DNA from: Bacteroidales bacterium SW299
Lineage (GTDB): Bacteria > Bacteroidota > Bacteroidia > Bacteroidales > Bacteroidaceae
Assembly: GCA_019550975.1 (NCBI GenBank)
Contig: SDWH01000004.1
Location: forward strand, 62,001-126,000
DNA length: 64,000 nucleotides
Direction of reading: 5' to 3'
The position numbers were made by a program, and so were the translations under genes. Every line of letters begins with the position of its first letter. The first letter of the stretch is position 1. A model generated the notes under the pieces. It did not search any database and was not told the origin of the DNA. It saw only the letters and a list, made by a program, of their open reading frames with translations. This document shows positions 27,999 through 38,284 of the stretch, one piece after another.

Positions 27999-30218
27999 AT
28001 GAACAGAACTATTTGCATGCGGCTCCTCCTGTGCGGACTCATGGGAGCAGCAACGCATTTCTCACATGCACAGAACACACCACCCTACCTCAACACCGAA
28101 CTGCCTATGAATGTGCGTATCGACGACCTGGTGTCGCGCATGACGCTGGAGGAAAAGATTTCCCAAATGACTCATACCTCCAAAGGCATACCGCGCCTCG
28201 GCATACCCGACTACAACTGGTGGAATGAATGCCTGCACGGAGTGGCCCGCTCCACGGAAAAGGTGACCGTATTTCCCCAGCCCATCGGACTGGCGGCCAC
28301 ATTCAATCCGGAAGAGCTGTTCAAGTCGGCCGGAATGATTGCCGATGAAGGCAGGGCCGTCTACAACACTTCCGTAAAGAAAGGAAATACCCTCCAGCGG
28401 TACACCGGACTGACATTCTGGACACCGAACGTAAACATCTTCCGGGATCCCCGGTGGGGACGCGGACACGAAACCTACGGTGAAGACCCTTACCTGACTT
28501 CTGAAATGGGCATCGCCATGGTTAAAGGACTGCAGGGAGATGACCCCCGCTACCTGAAAGTGTCGGCCTGCGCCAAACACTTCGCCGTGCACAGCGGACC
28601 GGAACCGCAGCGGCACACGTTCAATGCGACGGCCAGCGAGCACGACCTGTACGAAACGTATCTGCCTGCATTCTACCGTCTGGTAAAAGAAGCGAAAGTT
28701 TCTGGCGTAATGTGCGCATACAACCGCTTCAACGGACAGCCCTGCTGCGGAAGCAACCTGTTTCTGCGGAAAGTACTGCTGCACGACTGGCAATTCGACG
28801 GATATGTCACTTCAGACTGCTGGGCAATCACAGACTTTCTCTACGGGCACAAGACACATCCGGATTCCATTTCGGCCTCAGCCGATGCCGTACTGCACGG
28901 AACGGATCTGGAATGCGGAGATGTATACCGCTCCTTGGGAAAGGCTGTAGAAGCCGGACTGATCACCGAAGACCAGATAGACATCTCTCTGAAAAAACTG
29001 CTGAAGATACGGTTTCGCCTGGGCATGTTCGACCCTCCCAGCCAAGTGCCTTACGCCAACATTCCGCAAAGCGTGCTGGAATGCCGTCCGCACCAGGAGC
29101 AGGCACTGAAGATAGCACGGCAGTCTATGGTGCTGCTGAAAAACGACAGAAACCTGCTGCCCCTGTCGCACAAATACAGAAAAATAGCGCTGATAGGGCC
29201 GAACGCCTACAATGAAACAACCCAGCTCGGAAACTACAATGGCATACCCAGCAACAACGTGACGCTGCTGGAAGCCTTGCAGCAGGAAAAAGGCATCGAA
29301 GTTGTATACGACGCGGTATCGGACTTCACCAGACTGAATAAAGATGCCGACCTTGAACATCTTGCCGACCGCTACAAGGATGTAGACCTGATTATCTATG
29401 CCGGAGGAATCTCTCCCCTGCTGGAAGGTGAAGAGGGAGATGCAGGAGGAGCGGAAGGGTTTATTGGAGGCGACCGGACCACCATCCAGCTGCCTGCCGT
29501 ACAGACTGAAGTGATGAAACGGCTGAGCCGGCTGAACAAGCCGATGGTATTTGTCTGCATGTCGGGCAGTGCCATCGCCTGCAACTGGGAATCGGAAAAC
29601 ATACCGGCCATCATCCAGGCATGGTATGGCGGACAGGCTGCCGGAATGGCTCTGGCTGACATTCTGTTCGGACGCTACAATCCGTCGGGAAAACTGCCTG
29701 TGACCTTCTACCGTTCCGACGCCGACCTTCCGCCATTCGAAGATTACTCCATGTCCAACCGCACCTACCGTTATTTCAAAGGCGACGTGCTGTATCCGTT
29801 CGGCTACGGACTAAGCTACACTTCTTTCAAATACAGCAAGCTGCAATGCCCTCAGGAAATGCAGATAGGCGACAGCCTGACCGTAAGTGTGGAAGTGAAA
29901 AACACGGGCAAGCGTACGGGCGAAGACGTGGTGCAACTTTATCTGTCACACAAAGCCATTGCTCCGGAAGCTCCGATTTGCCAGCTGGTACGCTTCCAGA
30001 AAGTGGCCTTGCAGCCGGGCGAACAGAAAACAGTAGTCTTCAAACTCTCGACGCACGACCTGGCTTACGTAGACGATTGCGGAAATACCAATACCGCTCC
30101 GGGAACAGTCACCGTATATGCCGGCAATGTCTGCCCGAGCGCTCCCGAACGGTTCACATCCCGCATCTTGTCCAGCCCAGTTAAGCTGAAGGGAGAAACC
30201 AAATGCTTCTTCTACTGA
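27999..30218 (+). CDS. GH3 beta-xylosidase/beta-glucosidase-type hydrolase
   Basis: The 739-residue protein has a signal peptide (MNRTICMRLL to FSHAQ). The GH3 barrel carries the usual NWWNECLHGVARS, TFWTPNVNIFRDPRWGRGHETYGEDP and the nucleophile motif YVTSDCWAI (Asp273). The second domain (IALIGPNAYNETTQLGNYNG; EGEEGDAGGAEGFIGGDRT) and the C-terminal fibronectin-III-like domain (YPFGYGLSYTSFKYS; VSVEVKNTGKRTGEDVVQLYL) are complete. The TSDC wording and length fit the beta-xylosidase-like branch, although the sugar is not certain. It is the only fully intact member among the first three GH3 genes here. Confidence 0.92.
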   Translation: MNRTICMRLLLCGLMGAATHFSHAQNTPPYLNTELPMNVRIDDLVSRMTLEEKISQMTHTSKGIPRLGIPDYNWWNECLHGVARSTEKVTVFPQPIGLAATFNPEELFKSAGMIADEGRAVYNTSVKKGNTLQRYTGLTFWTPNVNIFRDPRWGRGHETYGEDPYLTSEMGIAMVKGLQGDDPRYLKVSACAKHFAVHSGPEPQRHTFNATASEHDLYETYLPAFYRLVKEAKVSGVMCAYNRFNGQPCCGSNLFLRKVLLHDWQFDGYVTSDCWAITDFLYGHKTHPDSISASADAVLHGTDLECGDVYRSLGKAVEAGLITEDQIDISLKKLLKIRFRLGMFDPPSQVPYANIPQSVLECRPHQEQALKIARQSMVLLKNDRNLLPLSHKYRKIALIGPNAYNETTQLGNYNGIPSNNVTLLEALQQEKGIEVVYDAVSDFTRLNKDADLEHLADRYKDVDLIIYAGGISPLLEGEEGDAGGAEGFIGGDRTTIQLPAVQTEVMKRLSRLNKPMVFVCMSGSAIACNWESENIPAIIQAWYGGQAAGMALADILFGRYNPSGKLPVTFYRSDADLPPFEDYSMSNRTYRYFKGDVLYPFGYGLSYTSFKYSKLQCPQEMQIGDSLTVSVEVKNTGKRTGEDVVQLYLSHKAIAPEAPICQLVRFQKVALQPGEQKTVVFKLSTHDLAYVDDCGNTNTAPGTVTVYAGNVCPSAPERFTSRILSSPVKLKGETKCFFY

Positions 30219-30225
30219 TATAAAC

Positions 30226-30305
30226 CAAGGGTGCAGAAGCACAAAGACGCAGGGAGCATACGGATGAAAATCCGGTGCTTCCCGCTGCGGCTTTGCGCCC
30301 TTGCG
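30226..30305. repeat. Long intergenic inverted repeat (cACAAAG family)
   Basis: CAAGGGTGC..GCACAAAG.CGCAG.GAGCA (30,226-30,258) pairs with TGCTTCCCGCTGCGGCTTTGCGCCCTTGC (30,276-30,304) with a few mismatches, around a loop of about 18 bases. It fills the gap between two GH3 genes. There is no strong T-run after it. Confidence 0.75.
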
Positions 30306-30429
30306 TCCGACCCATAGAAAACGGCAATTACCTGCAAAGCCGGCGCATCATTCAAATTTGCATACATGCCATGCATTTCAGTCTGGTCCGGCGGCACAGA
30401 ACAACCAACCTAAGAAAAAAATACCAAAT

Positions 30430-33029
30430 ATGAAAAAAACGTATCCCATACTCCGATTAGCATTAGCTGCATTCATTTCGACAGCCCCGATACTGTCTTA
30501 CGCACAGCCCACACCTATATATAAAAATCCGTCACAGCCGATAGAAGCGAGAGTGCAGGATCTGCTGGGCCGCATGACCATAGAAGAAAAAACGGCCCAA
30601 CTGCGCCACATACACGAAGGAAGCATCCTGAACGATGACCGTACCTTAGATCTGGACAAAATGAAAAACATCATCGGCACGCTAGGATGGGGAGCCGTTG
30701 AAGGGCTGACCTTAACCGGAACAGAAATGGCCCGATACACCCGCCAGATCCAGCAATACTGCATCGAGAACACCCGGCTGGGAATCCCGATCTTCACCGT
30801 TTCCGAGTCGCTTCATGGAGCCGTACAGGACGGAGCCACCATCTTCCCGCAAGCTGTGGCATTAGGCTGCACATTCAACCCCGGCCTGGCCTACCAGATG
30901 ACAAAGGCCATCTCGGGAGAACTGAAGGCTATGGGAGTGAATCAAGTGTTATCTCCCGTCATTGATGTGATACACGAACTGCGCTGGGGACGCGTTGAAG
31001 AGAGTTTCGGAGAAGATCCGTTCCTGGTATCCCAGATGGGAGTGCATGAAATCAACGGATACATCGACGGCGGCATTTCACCCATGCTGAAAGTGCTTGG
31101 CCCTCATGGCATCCCCACTTCCGGACTGAACTTGGCTTCCACCGAGGCCGGCGAAAGAGATTTAAGAGAGTTTTACCTGAAACCATACGAGGTGGCCGTA
31201 AAAAGGACGGGGGTGAACGCTGTAATGACGGCCTACAATTCGACCAACCGGATTCCGAACACGGCATCGAAATGGCTGCTGACTGATTTGCTGCGCACCG
31301 AATGGGGGTTTAAAGGATATACTTATTCAGACTGGGGAGCTGTATCTATGCTGTACAGTTTTCACAAAGTGGCGGCTGATGCTGAAGAGGCTGCCAAGAT
31401 GGCATTGGAAGCCGGCACCGACCTGGAAGCGTCCAGCGACTGTTATGCCCGCATACCAGAGATGGTACGCTCGGGCAAACTGGATATAAAATATGTAGAC
31501 CAGGCCTGTTCAAGGGTTCTTTATGCGAAGTTCAAGGCCGGATTATTTGAAAATCCGTATGGGCTTCCCCTTGAAGAATACGATGCAAAAGTGCATACCG
31601 AAGAACACATCGCGTTGTCACGCAGAATATCGGAAGAAAGTGTGGTGCTGGCAAAGAACGACAACAACCTGCTGCCGCTCGACATAAACAGCCTGAGATC
31701 TATTGCAGTCATCGGTCCCAATGCCAATCAGGTACAGTTCGGCGACTATACCTGGAGCCGTGACAACAAAGACGGAATTACGCCCTTGCAAGGAATACGC
31801 AATCTTGCAGGAAACAGACTGGATGTTCATTATGCAGCAGGATGCGATCTGGTTTCTGACAACAGGTCGGGATTTGCAGAGGCGGTGGCCGCCGCAAAAA
31901 AATCGGATGTCGTGCTGTTGTTCATGGGATCTGCAGCGCCTCTTTGGCACGCGACTACAGCAATTGCACTTGCGGTGAAGGCTATGACCTGACAGATTTA
32001 AATCTGACCGGCGTTCAAGGTGACCTGATAAAGGAGATCTATGCAACCGGCAAGCCTGTGGTTCTAATAATGGCAACCGGACGCCCATTCTCCATCGCTT
32101 GGGAGAAAGAGCATATTCCTGCAATCCTGTTCCAATGGTACGGAGGCGAAAGAGAAGGTGAAGTAATTGCCGACATCCTGTTCGGCAAAGTAAATCCATC
32201 GGGCAGCTTCTGCTATTCCATCCCCCAAAGCGTGGGACACTTGCCTGTACACTACAACCGCCTGCCCTCCGACAAAGGATTTTATCGCTCGCCGGGACGC
32301 ATCAACAGACCGGGACGTGACTATGTATTTTCTGATCCTGAACCTTTGTGGACATTCGGACACGGTTTAAGCTACTCTCATTTTGAATACGGTGACGTAC
32401 GCTTCAACAAAAACACCTATAGCCTGACCGACACCGTACACATTCGGGTGAATGTGAAAAATACGAGTGCCATTGAGGGAAAGTCAACGGTGCAGGTGTA
32501 TGTCAGGGATCTGGTAAGCAGCGTGGTCATGCCGGCAAAACAGTTGAAAGGCTTCGCCAAAGTTACGGTGCCTGCCAGCGGAAACGCTACAGCAGAAATC
32601 GCCGTTCCGGTGGACGAGCTGGGACTGTATGACAAAAACATGCAGTATGCGGTAGAGCCCGGGGATTTTGAATTTATGATCGGAACTGCTTCCGACAACA
32701 TTTTCTTCAAGAAAACGCTCCATGTAGGCGAAAAGCAGGACAAGATGGAAAAGAAAGCTCTGCCACAGGCCGAAGTGACTCCGACAGCAAAGGGCAAGAG
32801 CATGACAGTCAGGGGAATCGTGAGGGACGTGCAGGCGAAAGCACTGGACAATGTGCAGGTTAGTGTGAAGGGAGAGAAAGGAAGTGTATCGACCAACGAA
32901 AAAGGAGAATACACTATTCGGGCGACTTCTGCCGGCACGTTGGTTTTCAATAAAAAAGGATACGAAACAAAAGAACTGGAAGTGAAGGCGCAGAATACGC
33001 TGAATGTCACATTGTCGAACAAATTCTAA
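30430..33029 (+). pseudogene. GH3 glycosidase with -1 frameshift and C-terminal CarboxypepD_reg-like domain
   Basis: The gene starts at ATG 30,430 (MKKTYPIL, signal peptide to LSYAQ). The first frame gives the GH3 barrel with nucleophile motif YTYSDWGAV (Asp301) and then breaks near residue 500, stopping at 31,992. A second frame, open from 31,944, continues the second domain (LARDYSNCTCGEGYDLTDL) and the fibronectin-III-like domain. The junction reads GGATCTGCAGCGCC; adding one A (GCA AGC) would restore GSASASLARD, so a one-base deletion near 31,935 explains it. Beyond the usual GH3 end, about 75 residues (32,802-33,026, TVRGIVRDVQAKALDNVQVSVKG; YETKELEVK) form a CarboxypepD_reg-like domain normally found at the N-terminus of SusC. 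Product is probably inactive. Confidence 0.85.
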
Positions 33030-33083
33030 AGCATAGAAAACAATACTTTTATTTTATTTATCGGATTTTTTCCAACTAAAGAC

Positions 33084-33314
33084 ATGAAACTACCAGGAAC
33101 AAATTTCACGCTGTTCATAGCATGCAGCATATTATGCTCCTGCTCTACAAATAGCACAAAAGAGAAAGCATACGGAATATGCACACCGGAGGAAGACTCT
33201 CTGTTCTTTGCACGGAACAAGGGCCTGCTGACAGCAACATGGAACCGACCATCGAGTTTTCTACAGAGTCCGGAACACTTTACGAAATCTGCAAAAGATA
33301 AAGACATATATTAA
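33084..33314 (+). CDS. Small lipoprotein-like ORF, possibly a gene remnant
   Basis: The 76-residue frame begins MKLPGTNFTLFIACSILCSC, a good lipoprotein signal with Cys20, so its start looks genuine. I do not recognise the mature part (KAYGICTPEEDSLFFARNKG). About 50 residues in, another frame opens with EPTIEFSTESGTLYEICKR and stops at 33,305; it reads more like a natural protein end than the annotated one. The simplest view is a larger lipoprotein gene that has lost its middle and frame. It lies 55 bases after the broken GH3 and 19 bases before the next. Confidence 0.4.
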   Translation: MKLPGTNFTLFIACSILCSCSTNSTKEKAYGICTPEEDSLFFARNKGLLTATWNRPSSFLQSPEHFTKSAKDKDIY

Positions 33315-33332
33315 CATATCAATAACCTTATA

Positions 33333-35669
33333 ATGAGAAACCAAACAATGAAAAAGAGCAAATGGCCGCTGCTTATCATTGCAGCAAGCATGCTGTACGG
33401 CTGCACCGGCAACGGTGAACCGGATACCTCAGTGTATATGGACGCCGCGCAACCTACAGAAAAACGGGTGGAAGCATTGCTTTCGCAAATGACCTTGGAA
33501 GAGAAAATAGGTCAGATGGACATGGTGCCCGTCTGGGACAAAGAGAAAATAAAGGAGCTGGGACAGTTGGACTATGGAGCCTGGATAGGCGAAGGCAAAC
33601 CGGACGTGATGAACGAAATACAGCAACTGTCTGAACAGACGCGGCTGAAGATACCTTATCTGATAGGCGTGGACGCCGCGCACGGCTACGGGGTCTTGTC
33701 AGGGAAAACGGTTTTTCCGTCCGCAATCAGTATGGCTGCAACCTTCAACCGCGACTTGGTGAAAGCGATGTACGCGGCATCGGCTTCTGAAATCCGTTCA
33801 ACCGGAAATCAATGGACATTCGCACCCTGCGTGGACATCGTGCATGATGCCCGCTGGGGACGTACCGGAGAAACGTATGGAGAAGACCCTTATCTGGCCA
33901 GCGAGATGGTGCGTTGTGCCGTGTCCGGTCTGCAAGACTGGGAAAACCCGCAGGATCGTGTAGCGGTCAGCGTAAAACACCTGCTGGGCGGAGGAGCTTC
34001 CGTAGGAGGATGTAACCACGCTTCGGCCAAATTGTCTGAGCGGGAGGTGCGCTCCTACTTCCTGCCTCCTTTCCAAGCCGCTGTCGAAGCTGGCTGCATG
34101 ACCATCATGCCGGGGCACAACGACGTGGACGGCATTCCGGCTCACAGCTCAAAATGGCTGCTGACGGATGTAGTGAAAGATGAACTGGGATTCGACGGAT
34201 TTTATATCAGCGATATGGGCGACGTGGAAAACCTGATAAAAATCCACCATGTAGCAGCCGACCAGAAAGATGCCGTAAGACAAGCTTTCGATGCCGGACT
34301 GGACATGCACATGTATTATGGAGGGGACAGCACCCGACTGATGCGTCCCTGGCTGGAAGAACTGGTGAAAGAAGGAAAAATACCCGAACAGCGGATAGAC
34401 GATGCGGTGCGCCGTATATTGCGTGTCAAATTTGAACTGGGGCTTTTTGAGAACCGCTATGCAGACCCGGCCAAAGAGGTCTGTGCACCAGAAGATCATC
34501 GGACACTGGCTTTGGAGGGAGCAAGAGAAAACATCGTACTGCTGAAAAACGAAGGCAATCTCCTGCCACTTGACATGAAAAAATACAGACGGATTCTGGT
34601 GACCGGACCCAATGCTGACAACCAGGCTATTTTGGGTGACTGGGCAAACCCTCAGCCGGAAGAAATGGTGACTACCATTTTGGAGGGAGTATGCCAGGAA
34701 ACAGAAGGAAAGGCCGAAGTGATTTACAGCAACAGCGGACGCATCCGTGGAAAAGCATCTAAGGACAAAACAGATACGACCGACCCGGTAACACAAGCGC
34801 GCATACTGGAAGAAGGCGGCGAGATTTCAGACTACAGCATCGCTGACGCTGTCCGAAAAGCACGCACCTGTGACCTGGCCGTCATAGCGGTGGGAGGATA
34901 CGGCTTGCGCTCTGACTGGGGACTCCGCACATACGGAGAATCCGCTGACAGACCGTCCGTTGATTTCTACGGACGGCAGGAAGAACTGATACAGGCTGTC
35001 AGCCGTACCGGAATCCCGACAGTGGTTGTCATTGTCAATGGGAAACCGCTGAACAACGAATGGACTACCCGTCATGTTCCGGCCATTGTGGATGCCTGGG
35101 AACCGGGCATGTATGGCGGACAGGCCGTGGCCGAAGTGCTGTTCGGCAAGGTTAACCCGTCAGGCAAGCTGCCCGTCACCATACCTCAGCATGCCGGACA
35201 AATTCCAATGTACTATTATCAGAACGACACCCGCTATACCACCGGCTATGGCTTGGGTTCTTCGCGTGCCGACGACCGCCCGGCTTATTGCTTCGGACAT
35301 GGATTAAGCTATACGAACTTTGAATACTCGGATCTGAAGATGGATACGCTGGTAACCGCCGGACAGGATGTGAAGATTTCCTTCCGCGTGAAAAATACCG
35401 GAGAAAGGGAAGGCAAAGAAGTGCCGATGCTCTTCATCGGCGATGAAGTGTCAAGCATAGTCACTCCCATAGCCATGCTGAAAGGATTTGATAAGATTGC
35501 TCTGCAACCTGGAGAAGAAAAAAACATAACTTTCACCGTACCTTACAACCAACTAGGCTTGTGGAATGCAGAAATGAAGTATGTGGTAGAGCCTGGAAAG
35601 TTTTCGGTAAAAATAGGCCGCTCTTACCAGGATATCCGTTTGAAAGGAACTTTCTCTGTCGTGTCCTGA
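33333..35669 (+). CDS. GH3 beta-glucosidase-type lipoprotein
   Basis: The 778-residue protein (or 773 from the second ATG at 33,348) carries a lipobox, MLYGC with Cys24, so it is membrane anchored. The GH3 barrel has IPYLIGVDAAHGYG, APCVDIVHDARWGRTGETYGED and the nucleophile motif YISDMGDV (Asp294). The second domain (ILVTGPNADNQAILGDWANPQ; IAVGGYGLRSDWG) and the C-terminal fibronectin-III-like domain (CFGHGLSYTNFEYSD) are complete. LLGGGASVGGCNHASAKLSEREVR resembles exo-beta-glucosidases of the large BglX-like branch. It precedes the GH95 gene by a few bases and may be translationally linked to it. Confidence 0.92.
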   Translation: MRNQTMKKSKWPLLIIAASMLYGCTGNGEPDTSVYMDAAQPTEKRVEALLSQMTLEEKIGQMDMVPVWDKEKIKELGQLDYGAWIGEGKPDVMNEIQQLSEQTRLKIPYLIGVDAAHGYGVLSGKTVFPSAISMAATFNRDLVKAMYAASASEIRSTGNQWTFAPCVDIVHDARWGRTGETYGEDPYLASEMVRCAVSGLQDWENPQDRVAVSVKHLLGGGASVGGCNHASAKLSEREVRSYFLPPFQAAVEAGCMTIMPGHNDVDGIPAHSSKWLLTDVVKDELGFDGFYISDMGDVENLIKIHHVAADQKDAVRQAFDAGLDMHMYYGGDSTRLMRPWLEELVKEGKIPEQRIDDAVRRILRVKFELGLFENRYADPAKEVCAPEDHRTLALEGARENIVLLKNEGNLLPLDMKKYRRILVTGPNADNQAILGDWANPQPEEMVTTILEGVCQETEGKAEVIYSNSGRIRGKASKDKTDTTDPVTQARILEEGGEISDYSIADAVRKARTCDLAVIAVGGYGLRSDWGLRTYGESADRPSVDFYGRQEELIQAVSRTGIPTVVVIVNGKPLNNEWTTRHVPAIVDAWEPGMYGGQAVAEVLFGKVNPSGKLPVTIPQHAGQIPMYYYQNDTRYTTGYGLGSSRADDRPAYCFGHGLSYTNFEYSDLKMDTLVTAGQDVKISFRVKNTGEREGKEVPMLFIGDEVSSIVTPIAMLKGFDKIALQPGEEKNITFTVPYNQLGLWNAEMKYVVEPGKFSVKIGRSYQDIRLKGTFSVVS

Positions 35670-35721
35670 CCCATTGACGCAGATAAAACGATACAGAATG
35701 AATATACCTGAAAAAATAAGC

Positions 35722-38112
35722 ATGAAAAATCAGTTCATCACATCAAAAAGCCGCTGCCGCCTGAAACTGGCAGTGACTCTGGGAGCAATGCTGGCTGTAT
35801 TGCCTGTTGCAAGCGCCAAAAATCCGGACCACGTACTTTGGTATGACCATCCGGCCTCCAAATGGACAGAAGCTCTTCCTGTAGGAAACGGACGGATGGG
35901 AGCCATGATTTACGGTGGAATAAAATCGGAGAATATCCAACTGAATGAAGAAAGCCTGTGGGGCGGTATGCCTGTAGAAAGCAATGCAGACGCTTCTTCT
36001 ACCCTGCCCGAAATCCAACGCCTCCTGCTGGAAGGGCAGATCGACAAGGCCAAAGAACTTTCAGAAAGAAGCCTGAAAAGCAATCCCATGCGCATCCGGC
36101 CTTATCAGACGTTCGGCAATCTGCTTCTTGACTTTTGGGGACCTCACACTTCATCGGTCAAAGGCAGTAGCTATCGCCGTGAACTGGATATGGAAAACGG
36201 ATTGGCATGTGTGTCTTACCGCATCGGAAACGTTACATATACACGCGAACTCTTTGTTTCTGCTCCGGACGATGTACTGGCCTTGCGCATCAGGGCCGAC
36301 CAGCCGGGAGCACTGACTTTCCGCCTGCAATATACCCGGCAGCAGGATGCCACAGCATACCCGCTGGATAAAAACACCCTGGCTATCGAAGGGCAAGTGT
36401 TTGACCTGCCGGAAGAAGACATGTGTGCTCCCGGACTGCACGAACGCTTTGCCGGACTGGTTCGGGGCAAACACAAAGGAGGGAAAATGACAGTACGTTC
36501 AAATGCCTTTTACGTGGAAGGGGCAGATGAAACCGTGTTCTATTTCACCGCCGCTACCGACTACAACTTCAGCAAACTGGATTTTGACTCATCCATCGAT
36601 CCGATGCAGCGCTGCAAGGATTTGCTGGAAGCTATAGACGAAAAATGTTATGACACCATCCGCAAACGGCATATGGAAGAGCATGCCTCGCTTTTCAACC
36701 GCGTGTCTTTCCATCTGGGAGAAGCCCCAGACTTACCCATCGACCAACGACTGGCACGGGTAAAAAAAGGTGAAACGGATCTGCCGCTTATTGTCACCTA
36801 TTTCCAATACGGACGTTACCTGCTGATGAACTCTTCACGCAGTCCGGGAATCTTGCCTGCCAATCTGCAAGGCATCTGGAACCAGGACATTTACCCAGTC
36901 TGGAGTTCGGACTTCCATACCAACATCAACATACAGATGAATTATTGGCCGGCGGAAGTATGCAATCTCCCGGAAACGGTACTGCCGTTCTCCCGTTTTA
37001 TCAATGCGTTGAGGAAGCCAGGCCGTGTCACCGCCCGAAAAACCTTCAACTCAAAAGGATGGACCCTGAACCACCTGACCGACCCTTACGGACACACGTC
37101 CATCAGTGACGGAGTGGGTTGGGGAACTTTCCCCATAGCAGGCGCATGGCTGGCTCTGCATCTATGGGAACACTACCGCTTTACGGAAGACAAGAAGTAT
37201 CTGTGTGAAGAGGCTTATCCCTGCATGGCTGAGGCTGCCGAGTTCCTGCTCCATTTCCTGGTGAAAGACAAAAAAGGACATTGGGTGACTGCTCCTTCCA
37301 ACTCGCCGGAGAATCATTATCGGCTGAACGGGAAGAATTATAATCTGACCTATGGCGCGACAATGGACATCGAAATCATCCATGAACTGTTTGATGCCTG
37401 CCTTGAAGCGGGAAGAATCGTACCAAGCGACATGTCCTTCAACCGCCGGCTGGAAGCAGTCAGAAAACAACTTCCTCCCATCCGGATAAGCACCCGTTAC
37501 GGAACAATCCAGGAATGGATAGAGGACTATGAAGAAGCAGAGCCCGGACACCGCCACATCTCGCATCTGTTCGGACTATATCCCGGCACGCAAATCACTC
37601 CAACGAACAAACAGTTGTTCGAAGCCGCCCGGAAAACCATTGAACGTCGCCGATACTACAATGAAAACGAAGCGAACCGCAACGGATCATACACCGGATG
37701 GAGCCGTGCCTGGATGATCAACTTCTATGCGCGTCTGCTGGACGGTGAAGAAGCCGGAAAGAATGTAAATCTCCTGCTCCAGAAGAACACAGCGGACAAC
37801 CTGTTTAACCTGCATCCGCCTTTCCAGATAGACGGAAACTTTGGAGGTACAGCCGGCATTGCAGAAATGCTGATCCAAAGCCACCTGAAAGAAATACAGT
37901 TGCTTCCGGCCTTACCGCCCCAATGGAAAGACGGAGAAGTGAAAGGACTGTGTGCACGGCCGGGAATTGAAACAGATATGGTCTGGAAGGAAGGGACCTT
38001 ACGTTCTGCCACTTTCCGATCAAAGACAGACCGCAAAATGACGATAAGTTACAAAGGCCATAAAAAGACAATCCGCTTAAAAGCCGGGGAAAACAAACAG
38101 ATTATTTTTTAG
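35722..38112 (+). CDS. GH95 alpha-L-fucosidase (inverting)
   Basis: I start at ATG 35,722 (MKNQFITS), which opens a signal peptide ending PVASA; the open frame reaches back to 35,674. The 796-residue protein has the GH95 N-terminal beta-sandwich (LWYDHPASKWTEALPVGNGRMGAMIYGG; QLNEESLW) and the alpha/alpha barrel with the residues known from the AfcA enzyme: Asn401 and Asn403 (NINIQMNYW), the general acid Glu530 (SNSPENHY) and Asp704 (FQIDGNFGG). GH95 enzymes cut alpha-1,2-fucose, or alpha-L-galactose in some plant glycans. Together with the GH29 gene at the other end of the region it shows the target glycan is fucosylated. It is the last gene of the plus-strand run. Confidence 0.93.
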   Translation: MKNQFITSKSRCRLKLAVTLGAMLAVLPVASAKNPDHVLWYDHPASKWTEALPVGNGRMGAMIYGGIKSENIQLNEESLWGGMPVESNADASSTLPEIQRLLLEGQIDKAKELSERSLKSNPMRIRPYQTFGNLLLDFWGPHTSSVKGSSYRRELDMENGLACVSYRIGNVTYTRELFVSAPDDVLALRIRADQPGALTFRLQYTRQQDATAYPLDKNTLAIEGQVFDLPEEDMCAPGLHERFAGLVRGKHKGGKMTVRSNAFYVEGADETVFYFTAATDYNFSKLDFDSSIDPMQRCKDLLEAIDEKCYDTIRKRHMEEHASLFNRVSFHLGEAPDLPIDQRLARVKKGETDLPLIVTYFQYGRYLLMNSSRSPGILPANLQGIWNQDIYPVWSSDFHTNINIQMNYWPAEVCNLPETVLPFSRFINALRKPGRVTARKTFNSKGWTLNHLTDPYGHTSISDGVGWGTFPIAGAWLALHLWEHYRFTEDKKYLCEEAYPCMAEAAEFLLHFLVKDKKGHWVTAPSNSPENHYRLNGKNYNLTYGATMDIEIIHELFDACLEAGRIVPSDMSFNRRLEAVRKQLPPIRISTRYGTIQEWIEDYEEAEPGHRHISHLFGLYPGTQITPTNKQLFEAARKTIERRRYYNENEANRNGSYTGWSRAWMINFYARLLDGEEAGKNVNLLLQKNTADNLFNLHPPFQIDGNFGGTAGIAEMLIQSHLKEIQLLPALPPQWKDGEVKGLCARPGIETDMVWKEGTLRSATFRSKTDRKMTISYKGHKKTIRLKAGENKQIIF

Positions 38113-38284
38113 ACCTTTTTCATTTTACCTGCCAAGTTATACGCTCTGCTTTCCTTTGCGTTTGTTTCCGGTCTGTTTCTCTTCATCACGACAATCCTCA
38201 CAGAAACAGAAAACATCTTCGGAAACAATTCGCAAACTGAAGCAGAGCAATAGCTGGCAGATTTTGATGCATGTAAAACACGCA

